The notes under the pieces: model-generated
Told to the model about the DNA's origin: nothing
Seen by the model: only the letters and a program-made list of their open reading frames with translations
Database searches by the model: none
Position numbers and translations under genes: made by a program
Shown here: piece after piece, positions 8,610-17,367 of the stretch
Numbering within the stretch: position 1 is the first letter of the stretch
Layout of the letters: the number at the start of each line of letters is the position of its first letter
NCBI GenBank assembly: GCA_030145055.1
Contig: JAQYWK010000003.1
Coordinates: 656,278-720,277, forward strand
Source: Desulfovibrio sp.
Lineage (GTDB): Bacteria; Desulfobacterota; Desulfovibrionia; Desulfovibrionales; Desulfovibrionaceae
Reading direction: 5' to 3'
Length of the DNA: 64,000 nucleotides

Positions 8610-11600
8610 TTATTGTCGCATTTTTCTTTTTATGTCGGTATTAGATTTGGAAAACCGTCGTAACGCCAATGATATCATTGCTATCAATAAGAAGAGAATC
8701 GGGCCGTACTCATCATTCATTCCCACAGTGCATCCTGTTCCACCGGTTACAGCCCCATTCATACCGAGAACCTGCGGGTCATCAATTACCCCTGATTTTG
8801 GATTGTCATCATAGTCGCCGTTGTCTTTAAGAGACGAAACAGCATAATACACAGTTGTGGAATTCAATGTCATGACAGGGTCGATAAATTTTCCAGACAC
8901 ATCTGTAAGCCACCAGTTGCCATCTTTATAGTCCTCAAAATTAGCATAATTGAATTGTTTATGAGTGCCGTTAGTGAACAGCTTGTTCAGAGTTAATTCA
9001 TTTGCTTCCACCGAAGGTAGCCCGGTTACAGCGTACTGTACACTGACAACACTATCCGCCGCAGTTTGTAAGGAGAATGAGGACTTATCGCTATAAACAT
9101 TTTCCAGACCAGTTCCATATACAATGTTTATGTTTGCAGCAGAACTGGACAAATGTGTTTTACTTAAAAATGTACAGATAGGCGCATTAGGCTGATTCGA
9201 GTTGAGTTCAATCTCTCCTTGAGTAGGACTATCTCCTGTCATGCCGCTAATTATCAACGCATAAGGCTGCGGACCGACAGGAATGTTATTGGCTGTAATC
9301 TCCGTTTTGTATGTGCCGGCCTGTGGCTTATCAATAGTTACAGAAACGGTATTATTCAAACGGTCAAATTCGGTTGTGGTTATATTCGTCCTGAAAAATA
9401 CGGCAAGAGCCGGTGTCAAAGTAGTTACTTCCCAAACTCCCCCGGATTTTTTCAGTCCACGGAGCGTGGGACTTTGATCCTCATAGTAAATACCTAATAA
9501 AGTGTTATCCTTTTCCACAGCAACCACAACGCTGCCACTAGTAATAGTCAACCCGACCGGAAGTGCTTGTTGCCCATCGGGAATATATCCAAATGATTTT
9601 CTAAAAATTTCATCCCCGACTGCCCCATCATAAGTATATACAACAATAGAAACTTCATCATGTATTTTGTTTGCGTTGGAGAACTGAAAACCTACAGACT
9701 CAAGAGTGCTGGGATATGATGAAGGAGTAACCGGCAAGCCCACCACATCATCCTTATAGTAATCATCAACTTCTTCAACATAGAGATACTTTGTCAACGG
9801 ACTCAAACTGAGTGCGTTATCCGGATAAATCCATGTTCCATCCGGCTGTTGAACTCTAAGATCCAGATCATTGACCAACCCGCCAGTTGCGGCAACCGAT
9901 CCCGGATAGTCGGTCCACCCAAGAACCGTTCTAAAAGGTTTTTCGTCATTCTCCACTTCAAAAGAAAAAATCCGGGAATAAGCAATATCGGCGGGGGCAG
10001 AATCTATTACATCGTGATATTCAATTTTATAACTGCTATCTGAATTAATGGATGACTCAAGGTTTACTCTTCCCCACCCCTGAACATTATCCGGTGATCC
10101 GAGAACCTCCTGTGTCGATCCCGCTCCATACTGTCCGGGAACCAGTGACGTGGCCCCGTGGATAAGACTTGTTTTAATCAGCGCGGCACTGGGCTCGGTA
10201 AATCCCTCCTCCTTCATCAGGTATTCGCGCAAAACAGCGGCAGTTCCGGATACCAGCGGGGTAGCCATGCTGGTCCCTCCTGACCAATAATAAGAAAAAT
10301 CAAAAGTCCCCCACCCACTTCCTAGCTGCTCCAAGGACCGAGTAGAAAGAATATTTGTTCCCGGGGCAACAACTTCCGGCTTATAGCGGCCGTCTATAGT
10401 CGGTCCCCGACTAGAAAAGGCAGCGATACCATAAGGTTTATCAGAAAGGAGATCAGATCTTATAGGTTCAGTATTGTAATCAAAGACATCCCAGTGTTCC
10501 GTAGAATGCCCCTGATTAATGTCGGTTCTATAGGACTCAGAAGCTCCGACAGTCAGGCAGTTTTTAGCGGTTCCAGGAGTGTCAATACAATAGGGATCTA
10601 TAACCCCGTTCTGATCATTATCCTTCCCTGAGTTGCCCGCAGCAAAAACAATTAAAAAATCCTTTTTCTCCCACATAAACTGGTCAACCGTTACACACAG
10701 GCTGTCATAATACCCCGCCCCGGAAGTTCCCCAGCTATTGCTGTGAACACGTGCCCCGGAATTATATGCGGGTAGAAAAATATTGGTCAAGTCCGAAGGT
10801 AATCCAGGTAATTCCGAACCTCCATCAAAAGGTCCCACGGTTTGAAAATACAATTGGGCCTTTGGTGCTGCCCCCGCATAACATGTATCCGGGAAAAAAT
10901 TCGCCGAAGGTGATGCCCCTGACTTTATACCATTACCGAGAATAGTACCTGCAACATGAGTTCCGTGCCCGCTGAAGTCCTTAATACTTGATGCTGGAAA
11001 CACAGTATTGCTGATAAGCCTGCTTCCGCCCTGACCATCGGTGAAATCCTCATGAATGCTATCGCTCTCCCCGGTATCAATTCCTGTATCGCAAACGGCT
11101 ACAATCTGACCTTCACCAAAGAGCTGACTTCTGGAAACAGGCCATGTTTTTTGCTGCTCTGAGCGGGCTTCGATTATACCAAGGGCAATATTATTATTCG
11201 TGCGAGGCTTAGGCGCCTTTTCAACCCACTTCACGCCTTTTATATCTTTAAGGCCCCCGACACTTTTTATGGGTATTTCAACATCAAGCACAATACTCCA
11301 CTTTGACGAAGAACTTGAAACTACACTCCCACCGGCCGAACGGACTTTGCTTTCAAGCGAAGTTATATCTTCCCCGGGAAATGCAACTACCCGTACTTTC
11401 AGGATATCACCTTGCTCCTGCAGTTTTTCAGGAGTAATATCATACACATCTCTGGACAGCTTCAAATCGGCAGAATATTTACCAATCCAGCGCACACAGC
11501 TCAATTGTTCGACATCATTAACCTTTGCAGTATCAAGCTTAATTATAAATGCATATTGAGGGATATAATCGAAAAAGACAGCTCCAAGATCCGAAAGATA

Positions 11601-11939
11601 TTTTTTCCATGAAGATTGAATAGGACCGGTATATTGAACAACGTAGTAATCATACTCATCAACTACGCTCAGTGCGGAAAATGAAAAAAGCCTTGTTAGG
11701 GTTCTTACAAAAATTGTTACAGAATCAGAATCGTCTGAACACTTTGAGGATGAAGAAGTATCACCGGAGGGCAAAAGATTTGAACCTAAAGTGCCCTTCA
11801 AAGGGTCAACCTGCTGGTTCTGGAAATAAAGTTTTGGACCGGAGGATTCGCCGCCATAAACAGAACAAGGATACAGCAGAAAAACAACCGTCATAAATAC
11901 AAATAATTGCTTGACGGCAACCGAGGGAATTAAATTCAT
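8610..11939 (-). CDS. Secreted subtilase (S8) with C-terminal sorting/anchor signal
   Basis: 1109 residues. An N-terminal signal peptide (hydrophobic residues 11-28) precedes a long prodomain-like region. The S8 catalytic triad is complete: Asp284 in AVCDTGIDTG, His325 in SGHGTHVAG, and Ser557 in SGGTSMATP; the oxyanion Asn436 is in AAGNSG. Beta-rich domains follow, as in the Kp43-like subtilases. The C-terminus has a GCTVG motif, a hydrophobic helix (PILFLLIAMISLAL) and a basic tail RRFSKSNTDIKRKMRQ, which matches the plan of the Synerg/JDVT-type CTERM sorting signals. AGGAA lies 8 bases before the ATG. It is the only intact large gene in a decayed region. Role: extracellular protein degradation or processing (inference). 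Confidence 0.9.
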   Translation of the reverse strand: MNLIPSVAVKQLFVFMTVVFLLYPCSVYGGESSGPKLYFQNQQVDPLKGTLGSNLLPSGDTSSSSKCSDDSDSVTIFVRTLTRLFSFSALSVVDEYDYYVVQYTGPIQSSWKKYLSDLGAVFFDYIPQYAFIIKLDTAKVNDVEQLSCVRWIGKYSADLKLSRDVYDITPEKLQEQGDILKVRVVAFPGEDITSLESKVRSAGGSVVSSSSSKWSIVLDVEIPIKSVGGLKDIKGVKWVEKAPKPRTNNNIALGIIEARSEQQKTWPVSRSQLFGEGQIVAVCDTGIDTGESDSIHEDFTDGQGGSRLISNTVFPASSIKDFSGHGTHVAGTILGNGIKSGASPSANFFPDTCYAGAAPKAQLYFQTVGPFDGGSELPGLPSDLTNIFLPAYNSGARVHSNSWGTSGAGYYDSLCVTVDQFMWEKKDFLIVFAAGNSGKDNDQNGVIDPYCIDTPGTAKNCLTVGASESYRTDINQGHSTEHWDVFDYNTEPIRSDLLSDKPYGIAAFSSRGPTIDGRYKPEVVAPGTNILSTRSLEQLGSGWGTFDFSYYWSGGTSMATPLVSGTAAVLREYLMKEEGFTEPSAALIKTSLIHGATSLVPGQYGAGSTQEVLGSPDNVQGWGRVNLESSINSDSSYKIEYHDVIDSAPADIAYSRIFSFEVENDEKPFRTVLGWTDYPGSVAATGGLVNDLDLRVQQPDGTWIYPDNALSLSPLTKYLYVEEVDDYYKDDVVGLPVTPSSYPSTLESVGFQFSNANKIHDEVSIVVYTYDGAVGDEIFRKSFGYIPDGQQALPVGLTITSGSVVVAVEKDNTLLGIYYEDQSPTLRGLKKSGGVWEVTTLTPALAVFFRTNITTTEFDRLNNTVSVTIDKPQAGTYKTEITANNIPVGPQPYALIISGMTGDSPTQGEIELNSNQPNAPICTFLSKTHLSSSAANINIVYGTGLENVYSDKSSFSLQTAADSVVSVQYAVTGLPSVEANELTLNKLFTNGTHKQFNYANFEDYKDGNWWLTDVSGKFIDPVMTLNSTTVYYAVSSLKDNGDYDDNPKSGVIDDPQVLGMNGAVTGGTGCTVGMNDEYGPILFLLIAMISLALRRFSKSNTDIKRKMRQ

Positions 11940-11994
11940 TATATATTTCCTAATTATAATTATTAAGAAAATACCATGCTCAATAGCATCATAA

Positions 11995-12940
11995 TATGCA
12001 AGAGATATAAAAAACCACCGAAGGTCTTCTTTTTAGGGAATCTTCCACGGATGGCACGGTGACCTTCCCGAAAAGGGCGGCCTGAGCACACGAAGTCACA
12101 GCATCACACCCAATGTCATGAAAAGCATATAGAGCGTGAGAAAAAAGCTTTTTTTCGAGTTCGATAGCGCCCAACATTACAGATTGTTAAATTCGTGATT
12201 CAATTTTTCCAGATGAAACCAAGTGTAACAACCCAGCAAGACGAGCAACCTGACCGGGACTTTACCCGCTCAACCTGCAATGAAACTTTCGGAGGTTCCG
12301 CAATTCGAAAACCAAGCCTGCTTTGACCAAAGAAGTATAAAAATCGAGCAAGAAAACCGCGCCCTCTAAACTCTGGATTCATAGCCATACACTCGCCTTG
12401 CTACTCCATGAGCACAGCTAAACATTCAGGGGTAATGTCATCAGCAAGTAATCTTGGAATAGAAAGTAACTCCGGCAATTCATCCTCAAGGCCACAAATC
12501 TCTTGCAATAAACTATCTCGATTCTGGGAATTCTTTGCCTTAGCAGCCCAGTTACGATGATGATCAATAGCCCGTTCTAACGTCAGTCGCTTAGAACGTA
12601 CTTCCTGAGTTAGTGGACCTATTACTTTCTCTTGATCATTTTCCCACGGTGTTAACGGCCTGCGTGCAGCCTGAGTAACAGCACTTTTCCTTTCACCGGG
12701 TGAAAGCGGCGACAACAGGTAAAGATTCAAGGATTCATGGTAGCCTTCCTTAACCTGTAAGCAGAAACGCCGCTGCGCGACGGTTGATAGAACTCCAAAT
12801 AGATTACAGAGAACCATCTCATACGAAACTTGCAGAGATTCACTGAGTTCATAACTGTAATCGGCCAAAACGGAAGGCAACGAGATTGACGCCAGTGAAG
12901 GGGGAAACTTCGGACCTAAAATAAACTTTGAGCCTTGTCT
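11995..12940 (-). pseudogene. DUF3987 (YfjI-like) phage/plasmid gene, frameshifted remnant
   Basis: Pieces of a DUF3987 protein occur in several minus-strand frames. The N-terminal part (12880-12401) carries LPSVLADYSYELSES, LLSPLSPGERKSAV and LADDITPECLAVLME and then stops. A piece at 12388-12200 resumes with NPEFRGRGFLARFLYFFGQS, so roughly 100 residues are missing between them. Another frame near 12260-12190 reads QVARLAGLLHLVSSGKIESR, and the last piece (to about 11995) reads IELEKKLFSHALYAF. The gene is thus decayed by a deletion and frameshifts. DUF3987 proteins are typical of mobile elements, supporting an old island here. Confidence 0.65.
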
Positions 12941-13352
12941 CGAAAACGACGTTCAGAAAATCATGGCTAACTTCTCTACCCCAACGCTTACGCAGTTCAG
13001 CAGCAGAAATTTTATTCTCCACACCTTTTTTAAAAATAACGGTATCTCCTTTGATCCATAAAACAACCGCAGTCTTCAGGATTGAAATAGATAAAACTGA
13101 GAATAAGGTAATTACAAAGACCCTAAAATAAATATCCATTTCAGATTTGAATGGAACTAAAGTAAAAAGCATACACCCAAGATATATTGCGACTGAAATA
13201 AGTGTCCAACTGACTACATTCTCTTGCAGATTTCTTTTCAACTCCAAACCGGAAGTAACAAAAGACCTATGAAGCCGACCTTTCCCATCTAAAGTACTGC
13301 TCTCGTCTAAATTTCCATTCAATGCCGATTCACTATTATGTGCTTTACTCAT
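12849..13352 (-). CDS. Small protein with two membrane segments, unknown function
   Basis: 167 residues from the ATG at 13352, chosen because AGGGAG lies 8 bases upstream; longer readings start at 13505. Two hydrophobic segments are visible (WTLISVAIYLGCMLFTLV and FVITLFSVLSISILKTAVVL), flanked by polar N- and C-terminal parts. The last 20 or so residues overlap the DUF3987 remnant in another frame, so the natural C-terminus may have been altered by decay. I do not recognise the family. Confidence 0.5.
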   Translation of the reverse strand: MSKAHNSESALNGNLDESSTLDGKGRLHRSFVTSGLELKRNLQENVVSWTLISVAIYLGCMLFTLVPFKSEMDIYFRVFVITLFSVLSISILKTAVVLWIKGDTVIFKKGVENKISAAELRKRWGREVSHDFLNVVFETRLKVYFRSEVSPFTGVNLVAFRFGRLQL

Positions 13353-13554
13353 GCTCAATCTCCCTATGCTTTTATACAGCTTATCCCCCTTTAACTGAGC
13401 TATATATTTTTTACAAATAGGATGATGTTTAAGCGAACTTCCCCAATTAGTAGATATGGGGAACAAAAAAGTGAAAAAACTTGAACTTAAGCAAACTTTT
13501 TTCACTTTTATTCATTTTATGGGGAAGAGTGTGGGGAGAGCTATTTTGGGCATG

Positions 13555-13657
13555 AAAAAAGGGTTTACAGCTGTAAAGCTATAAACCCTTGATTTATCTG
13601 GTACCGGGAGAGAGAATTGAACTCTCATGGCATCACTACCGGCGGATTTTGAGTCCG
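13555..13657. repeat. Left direct repeat (att) of the nif island: tRNA-Leu 3' half plus terminator
   Basis: These 103 bases match 41013-41115 with only two differences (13572 and 13631). They contain, on the minus strand, the 3' half of tRNA-Leu(CAA) from the anticodon stem to CCA (13657-13599) and the hairpin terminator that follows it. Identity ends abruptly at the anticodon stem, as expected where a tyrosine recombinase crossed over inside a tRNA gene. The remainder of the gap up to the integrase shows a TTGTAC direct repeat (about 13788-13804) and nothing else notable. Confidence 0.92.
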
Positions 13658-13821
13658 TTTTTTGAAGTTTCACAAGAAATCACACTCCTTCACATAAGTT
13701 AGCTTAACTAATGTTTTAACTTACTTTTTAATCGATCATATTCAACACATCATCACTTGTGATCATTGCCCATCCTCTAAAAAAGTTGTACAGGAGTTGT
13801 ACAAAACATGAAGGAGGGAGA

Positions 13822-15009
13822 ATGGCTTCAAATATCAAATGGCACAAAACCAAATTCCCCGGAGTGCGTTATCGGGAACATGAGACCCGCAAACACGGTA
13901 TCCAGCCGGACAAATATTTCGCCATCACCTACAAGTATGAAGGCAAGACCAAAACCGAAGCAATAGGATGGTCCAGCAACGGTATCAAACCACAAATTGC
14001 AGCCAATATTCTAAGTGAACTTAAGGTCAATCAAACTCAAGGCAAATTTCCGCAAACCTTGAAGCAAAAAAAAGAGATGGCTACCAACCATCTCAAAGAG
14101 AAAGAAACTCGCGAACTAGCTGAAAAAGAAAAAGGTATAACCTTTGATGAAATATGGTCACAATTTTACAGACCACAAGCAAAGTCAAATAAAGCGGTCA
14201 CCTCATGGAAAAGGGAAGAAAGTCTCCACCGTATTTGGATATCCCCTGCCATAGGCACAGTTCCTTTTGCAGAAGTCTCAGCTATTGACCTTGAGCGCAT
14301 TAAAACGAACATGGCTAAAAAAGAACGTAGCCCGCGCTCAATTCAATATGCACTGGCAACCGTGCGCCAAGTGTATAATGTCGCCAAGAAGATGGACCTC
14401 TTCAACGGCGATAATCCGGTCAAGAAAATCAAAATGCCCAAAATGGACAACCGGCGAACACGCTTTCTGTCAGAAGATGAAGCCGAGCAGCTTCTTGAAA
14501 TATTAAAAGACAAACATCATCAGCTTTATATTATTGCACTCGTTTCCATTTATGGAGGTCTGAGGGCAGGAGAAATTGTTAATTTAGAATGGAAAGACCT
14601 CAACTTTGCCGAAGGTATGGTTCTAATACGAGACTCGAAGAACACTCTTTCCCGCCATGCATTCATGACAAAGCGGGTAAAAAAGGAACTTAGAGAATTC
14701 AGAAAGCAAACAGATCCAACTCAAAAGCCAGTATTCAGTGCTCAAAAAGGCAAAAAAATAAATGAAGTGTCTCGCTCCTTTAATGAAGCGGTTGATGAAT
14801 TAGGCTTAAATGTCGGCATTGATGACCGCAGGCAAAAGGTAGTTTTCCACACTCTACGTCATACATTTGCAAGCTGGCTGGTTCAACGAGGAACACCTTT
14901 GTACACGGTGGCAAAGCTAATGGGACACTCCACTCTAGCAATGACAGAGCGGTATGCCCACCTTGCACCGGACAATCTGAGAGCAGCTATTTCTGTTTTA
15001 GAAGGCTAA
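13822..15009 (+). CDS. int: Tyrosine recombinase (integrase) of the island
   Basis: 395 residues. An N-terminal arm-binding-like region is followed by a SAM-like core-binding domain (about 110-200) and the catalytic domain with Arg in YGGLRAGEI, HTLRHTFASWL (HxxR), the second His in LMGHSTLAMT and the nucleophile Tyr in TERYAHL. The start at 13822 has a perfect AAGGAGG upstream; an in-frame ATG at 13759 is not supported. It lies 165 bases from the duplicated tRNA-Leu 3' half and should catalyse integration and excision there. A second tRNA-like remnant lies just beyond its 3' end, so it could alternatively belong to an earlier element. Confidence 0.93.
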   Translation: MASNIKWHKTKFPGVRYREHETRKHGIQPDKYFAITYKYEGKTKTEAIGWSSNGIKPQIAANILSELKVNQTQGKFPQTLKQKKEMATNHLKEKETRELAEKEKGITFDEIWSQFYRPQAKSNKAVTSWKREESLHRIWISPAIGTVPFAEVSAIDLERIKTNMAKKERSPRSIQYALATVRQVYNVAKKMDLFNGDNPVKKIKMPKMDNRRTRFLSEDEAEQLLEILKDKHHQLYIIALVSIYGGLRAGEIVNLEWKDLNFAEGMVLIRDSKNTLSRHAFMTKRVKKELREFRKQTDPTQKPVFSAQKGKKINEVSRSFNEAVDELGLNVGIDDRRQKVVFHTLRHTFASWLVQRGTPLYTVAKLMGHSTLAMTERYAHLAPDNLRAAISVLEG

Positions 15010-15105
15010 GCTAATACAGATTATTATTAGAACTCTTCGCCGAACAAGCTCTGACGATTTTAAAGAGAATTGCTTTTAGTCGTAGAGGCAAACCACACAC
15101 ACCTG

Positions 15106-15151
15106 ATTCGTAATCAGTAGACAATCGGTTTGATCCAGATCGTTGCCTCCA
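15106..15151 (+). pseudogene. Second tRNA-Thr(CGU)-like 3' remnant
   Basis: ATTCGTAATCAGTAG at 15106-15120 repeats 7409-7423 exactly, with a decayed T-arm (GGTTTGATCC) and an acceptor strand GTTGCC-TCCA ending at 15151. The D-arm and most of the 5' half are missing. It lies 97 bases after the integrase stop and before a terminator, the same layout as at 7.4 kb. The gap 15010-15496 also holds the nifA promoter region; nothing else is recognisable. Confidence 0.45.
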
Positions 15152-15161
15152 GAAATAGCTT

Positions 15162-15197
15162 AGCCTCACAGAGTATTATCGCATTGTGGGGCTTTTT
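15162..15197 (+). terminator. Intrinsic terminator downstream of the integrase
   Basis: AGCCTCACA pairs with TGTGGGGCT (one wobble), followed by TTTTT at 15193-15197. Confidence 0.7.
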
Positions 15198-15470
15198 ATA
15201 AAAAAGGTGGAATCAGTTTCTCCTTATCATAATGGGAGAATTTGATGGTCTTTTTAGTTAATTATGCCGTATTTGTTCGCTTGAGAGCAAGCAGGCTCCA
15301 TCAGGACTTTTTTAATATGATATGTGGATTGCCCAATATTGAATTAATGATTGGCGCAACATTAGCAAATATGTAGACTTAGCTTTATTGTTTTACATTA
15401 TTGTAATTCTCATCTTTTACGCATCCTTCTTAAGTCTTTGTTATAAAAGAATAAAATATTTGCTAAAATA

Positions 15471-15486
15471 TGGCACCACCCTTGCT
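15471..15486 (+). promoter_or_regulatory. Consensus sigma-54 promoter at the nifA start
   Basis: TGGCAC, 5 bases, TTGCT: an exact -24/-12 element with GG at 15472-15473 and GC at 15484-15485, 10 bases apart. Transcription would begin near 15497. It overlaps the upstream ATG at 15470, which therefore is unlikely to be the start when this promoter is used. Confidence 0.7.
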
Positions 15487-15496
15487 TAGCAAGAGT

Positions 15497-17095
15497 ATGT
15501 ATCCAAATTTACATGGACTAAAACTTTCGGCATTGCTTGCCATCTGCCAAGCCATCGATCAGGCTTTGAATCTTGAATCTGCTCTGGACGGAGTGCTCTG
15601 CATTATGTCCAAAAAGCTGAGCATGCAAAGGGCAACTGTTACTTTGCATGACCCTGAGACTGGTCAGCTCTCTATTAATGCGTCCTATGGGCTCAGTCCT
15701 GAGGAAAGGCAGCGTGGTGTTTATCGGCTTAATGAAGGGGTTACCGGGCGCATTTTTCAGACTGGTGAGCCTTTTTATGTGCCGGATATTACCAAGGAAC
15801 CTTTGTTTTTGGATAAGACTGGTTCGCGTAAAATTCAACGCGGTCTAATATCATTTCTTGGAGTTCCTATCCTTCTGCACGGTGATTCAATTGGCGTGCT
15901 GAATGTTGACCGCTTGTTCGATGATGAAGTTGCATTTGAAGAAGATATTGATTTCCTCAAAATTGTCGCCACGCTTATCGGGCAGTTCATCAGTCTTAAT
16001 GAGAAGGTTAAGAAGCGTGAGGCTGTTCTCAAGCGAGAAAACACCTCGCTAAAATATCAGATATCAAAGAACAACAAAGGACCGTATATTGTCGGGCATA
16101 GCTCATCAATGGTCGAGGTTCAGCGGCAGATAGAAAAGGTTTCTCCAACACGGGCAACAGTACTGCTGCTTGGCGAGTCCGGTGTAGGTAAAACTTTAAT
16201 TGCGCGCATTATCCATGAAATATCTGACCGTAAGGGACACCCTTTCATTAAAGTGAACTGCGCTTCCATCCCTGAAAATTTATTGGAATCAGAATTGTTC
16301 GGTTACGAGAAAGGCGCTTTTACTGGCGCTACTGGAACCAGACAGGGCCGCTTTGAAGAAGCTGATGGCGGGACAATTTTTCTAGATGAGATCGGCGAGT
16401 TTCCCATGAACTTACAGTCCAAGTTATTGCGGGTATTGCAGGAAAAAGAATTTGAACGGCTAGGCTCCAACCGCACCCGTGTTAGCGATGTGCGTATTTT
16501 AGCTGCAACTAACCGCGACCTAGGTGAATTGGTCGAGCGCAATGAATTCAGGCTCGATCTATTTTATAGGCTTAACATCTTTCCGATTCTGGTTCCGCCA
16601 CTTAAGGAACGTAAGGAAGATATTACGGGGCTACTGAATCACTTTCTACAGAAAATGTCCGATGATTACGGCAGGCAGATGCTATTCACCCCCGCGGCAT
16701 TGGATGCCCTAATTACATACGATTGGCCCGGTAATGTTCGCGAGATGCAGAATCTCATCGAGCGGCTGGTGATCATGTCTGACAGCGAGTATATTACGCT
16801 TGAATTTTTGAAGTCATACCTAGCGCCCGGACAGAGCTTTGTGCAGAATTCCATAGGTAGCGAGTCTACCAGTACTTGCGATGAACCACCGCATTGTACT
16901 TCTCTTAAGGAAGTAGAGCGTAACGAAGTAGTCGCTGCGTTAGAGCGAAACGGCTGGATTCAGTACAAGGCCGCCGATACCCTAGGATTGTCCGCCCGCC
17001 AGATGGGGTACCGTGTTAAGAGGTACGGGCTAGAGTCTATGATTGCCGAAGGGCGTGCGCGTCTTCGGCGGATGAAGGATGGGGTTGAGGGGTAG
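15497..17095 (+). CDS. nifA: NifA, sigma-54 activator of nitrogen fixation genes
   Basis: 532 residues from the ATG at 15497. A GAF domain (about 15-165; ATVTLHDPETGQLSINASYG, and GLISFLGVPILLHGDSIGVL) precedes the AAA+ domain with Walker A GESGVGKT, the GAFTGA loop in YEKGAFTGATG and Walker B TIFLDEIGE. The C-terminal Fis-type HTH reads AADTLGLSARQMGYRVKRYG. The start is uncertain: ATG 15470 would add 9 residues but lies inside the sigma-54 promoter, and 15497 has only AAGAG close by. No Cys-rich interdomain linker of the rhizobial type is seen. It lies in the nif island and should drive the nifH and nifV promoters. Confidence 0.9.
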   Translation: MYPNLHGLKLSALLAICQAIDQALNLESALDGVLCIMSKKLSMQRATVTLHDPETGQLSINASYGLSPEERQRGVYRLNEGVTGRIFQTGEPFYVPDITKEPLFLDKTGSRKIQRGLISFLGVPILLHGDSIGVLNVDRLFDDEVAFEEDIDFLKIVATLIGQFISLNEKVKKREAVLKRENTSLKYQISKNNKGPYIVGHSSSMVEVQRQIEKVSPTRATVLLLGESGVGKTLIARIIHEISDRKGHPFIKVNCASIPENLLESELFGYEKGAFTGATGTRQGRFEEADGGTIFLDEIGEFPMNLQSKLLRVLQEKEFERLGSNRTRVSDVRILAATNRDLGELVERNEFRLDLFYRLNIFPILVPPLKERKEDITGLLNHFLQKMSDDYGRQMLFTPAALDALITYDWPGNVREMQNLIERLVIMSDSEYITLEFLKSYLAPGQSFVQNSIGSESTSTCDEPPHCTSLKEVERNEVVAALERNGWIQYKAADTLGLSARQMGYRVKRYGLESMIAEGRARLRRMKDGVEG

Positions 17096-17150
17096 ATTGT
17101 TTGGTGTTTGTTGAAGTTTGGTGATTTTTTTTGAATGTGTTCATTTAGAA

Positions 17151-17190
17151 ATGCCCGACCGAAGATGATTCTTTGGTCGGGCATTATTTT
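17151..17190 (+). terminator. Intrinsic terminator after nifA
   Basis: ATGCCCGACC (17151-17160) pairs perfectly with GGTCGGGCAT (17175-17184), followed by TATTTTG. Confidence 0.8.
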
Positions 17191-17208
17191 GTCGTAATAA
17201 TCGTCCAA

Positions 17209-17342
17209 CAAAATTGTTGCCAGCAAAATTGTTGGCTGTTGACAGTTTTAATATTATTTGTGTACAACAGACTTGTTGGCAGCAATTCTGTTGGCATCTA
17301 GATTGTTGGTAGTAAAAGTGTTGATTCTAATTTATTGGCGGA
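17209..17342 (+). repeat. Imperfect 15-bp tandem repeats upstream of the ATPase pair
   Basis: Seven units of 15 bp centred on TTGTTGG can be laid out: two at 17209-17238, a 29-base diverged stretch, then five consecutive units from 17268 to 17342. Several read as xxVGS-like pentapeptides in the frame of the downstream gene, interrupted by a TAG. They end 26 bases before the chosen ATG of the first ATPase gene. A near-consensus sigma-54 element (TGGCAT, 5 bases, TTGTT; 17292-17307) falls inside the array, but that may just reflect the repeat unit. Confidence 0.65.
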
Positions 17343-17367
17343 ATGTAATGATTCTACAGGGGGCATC

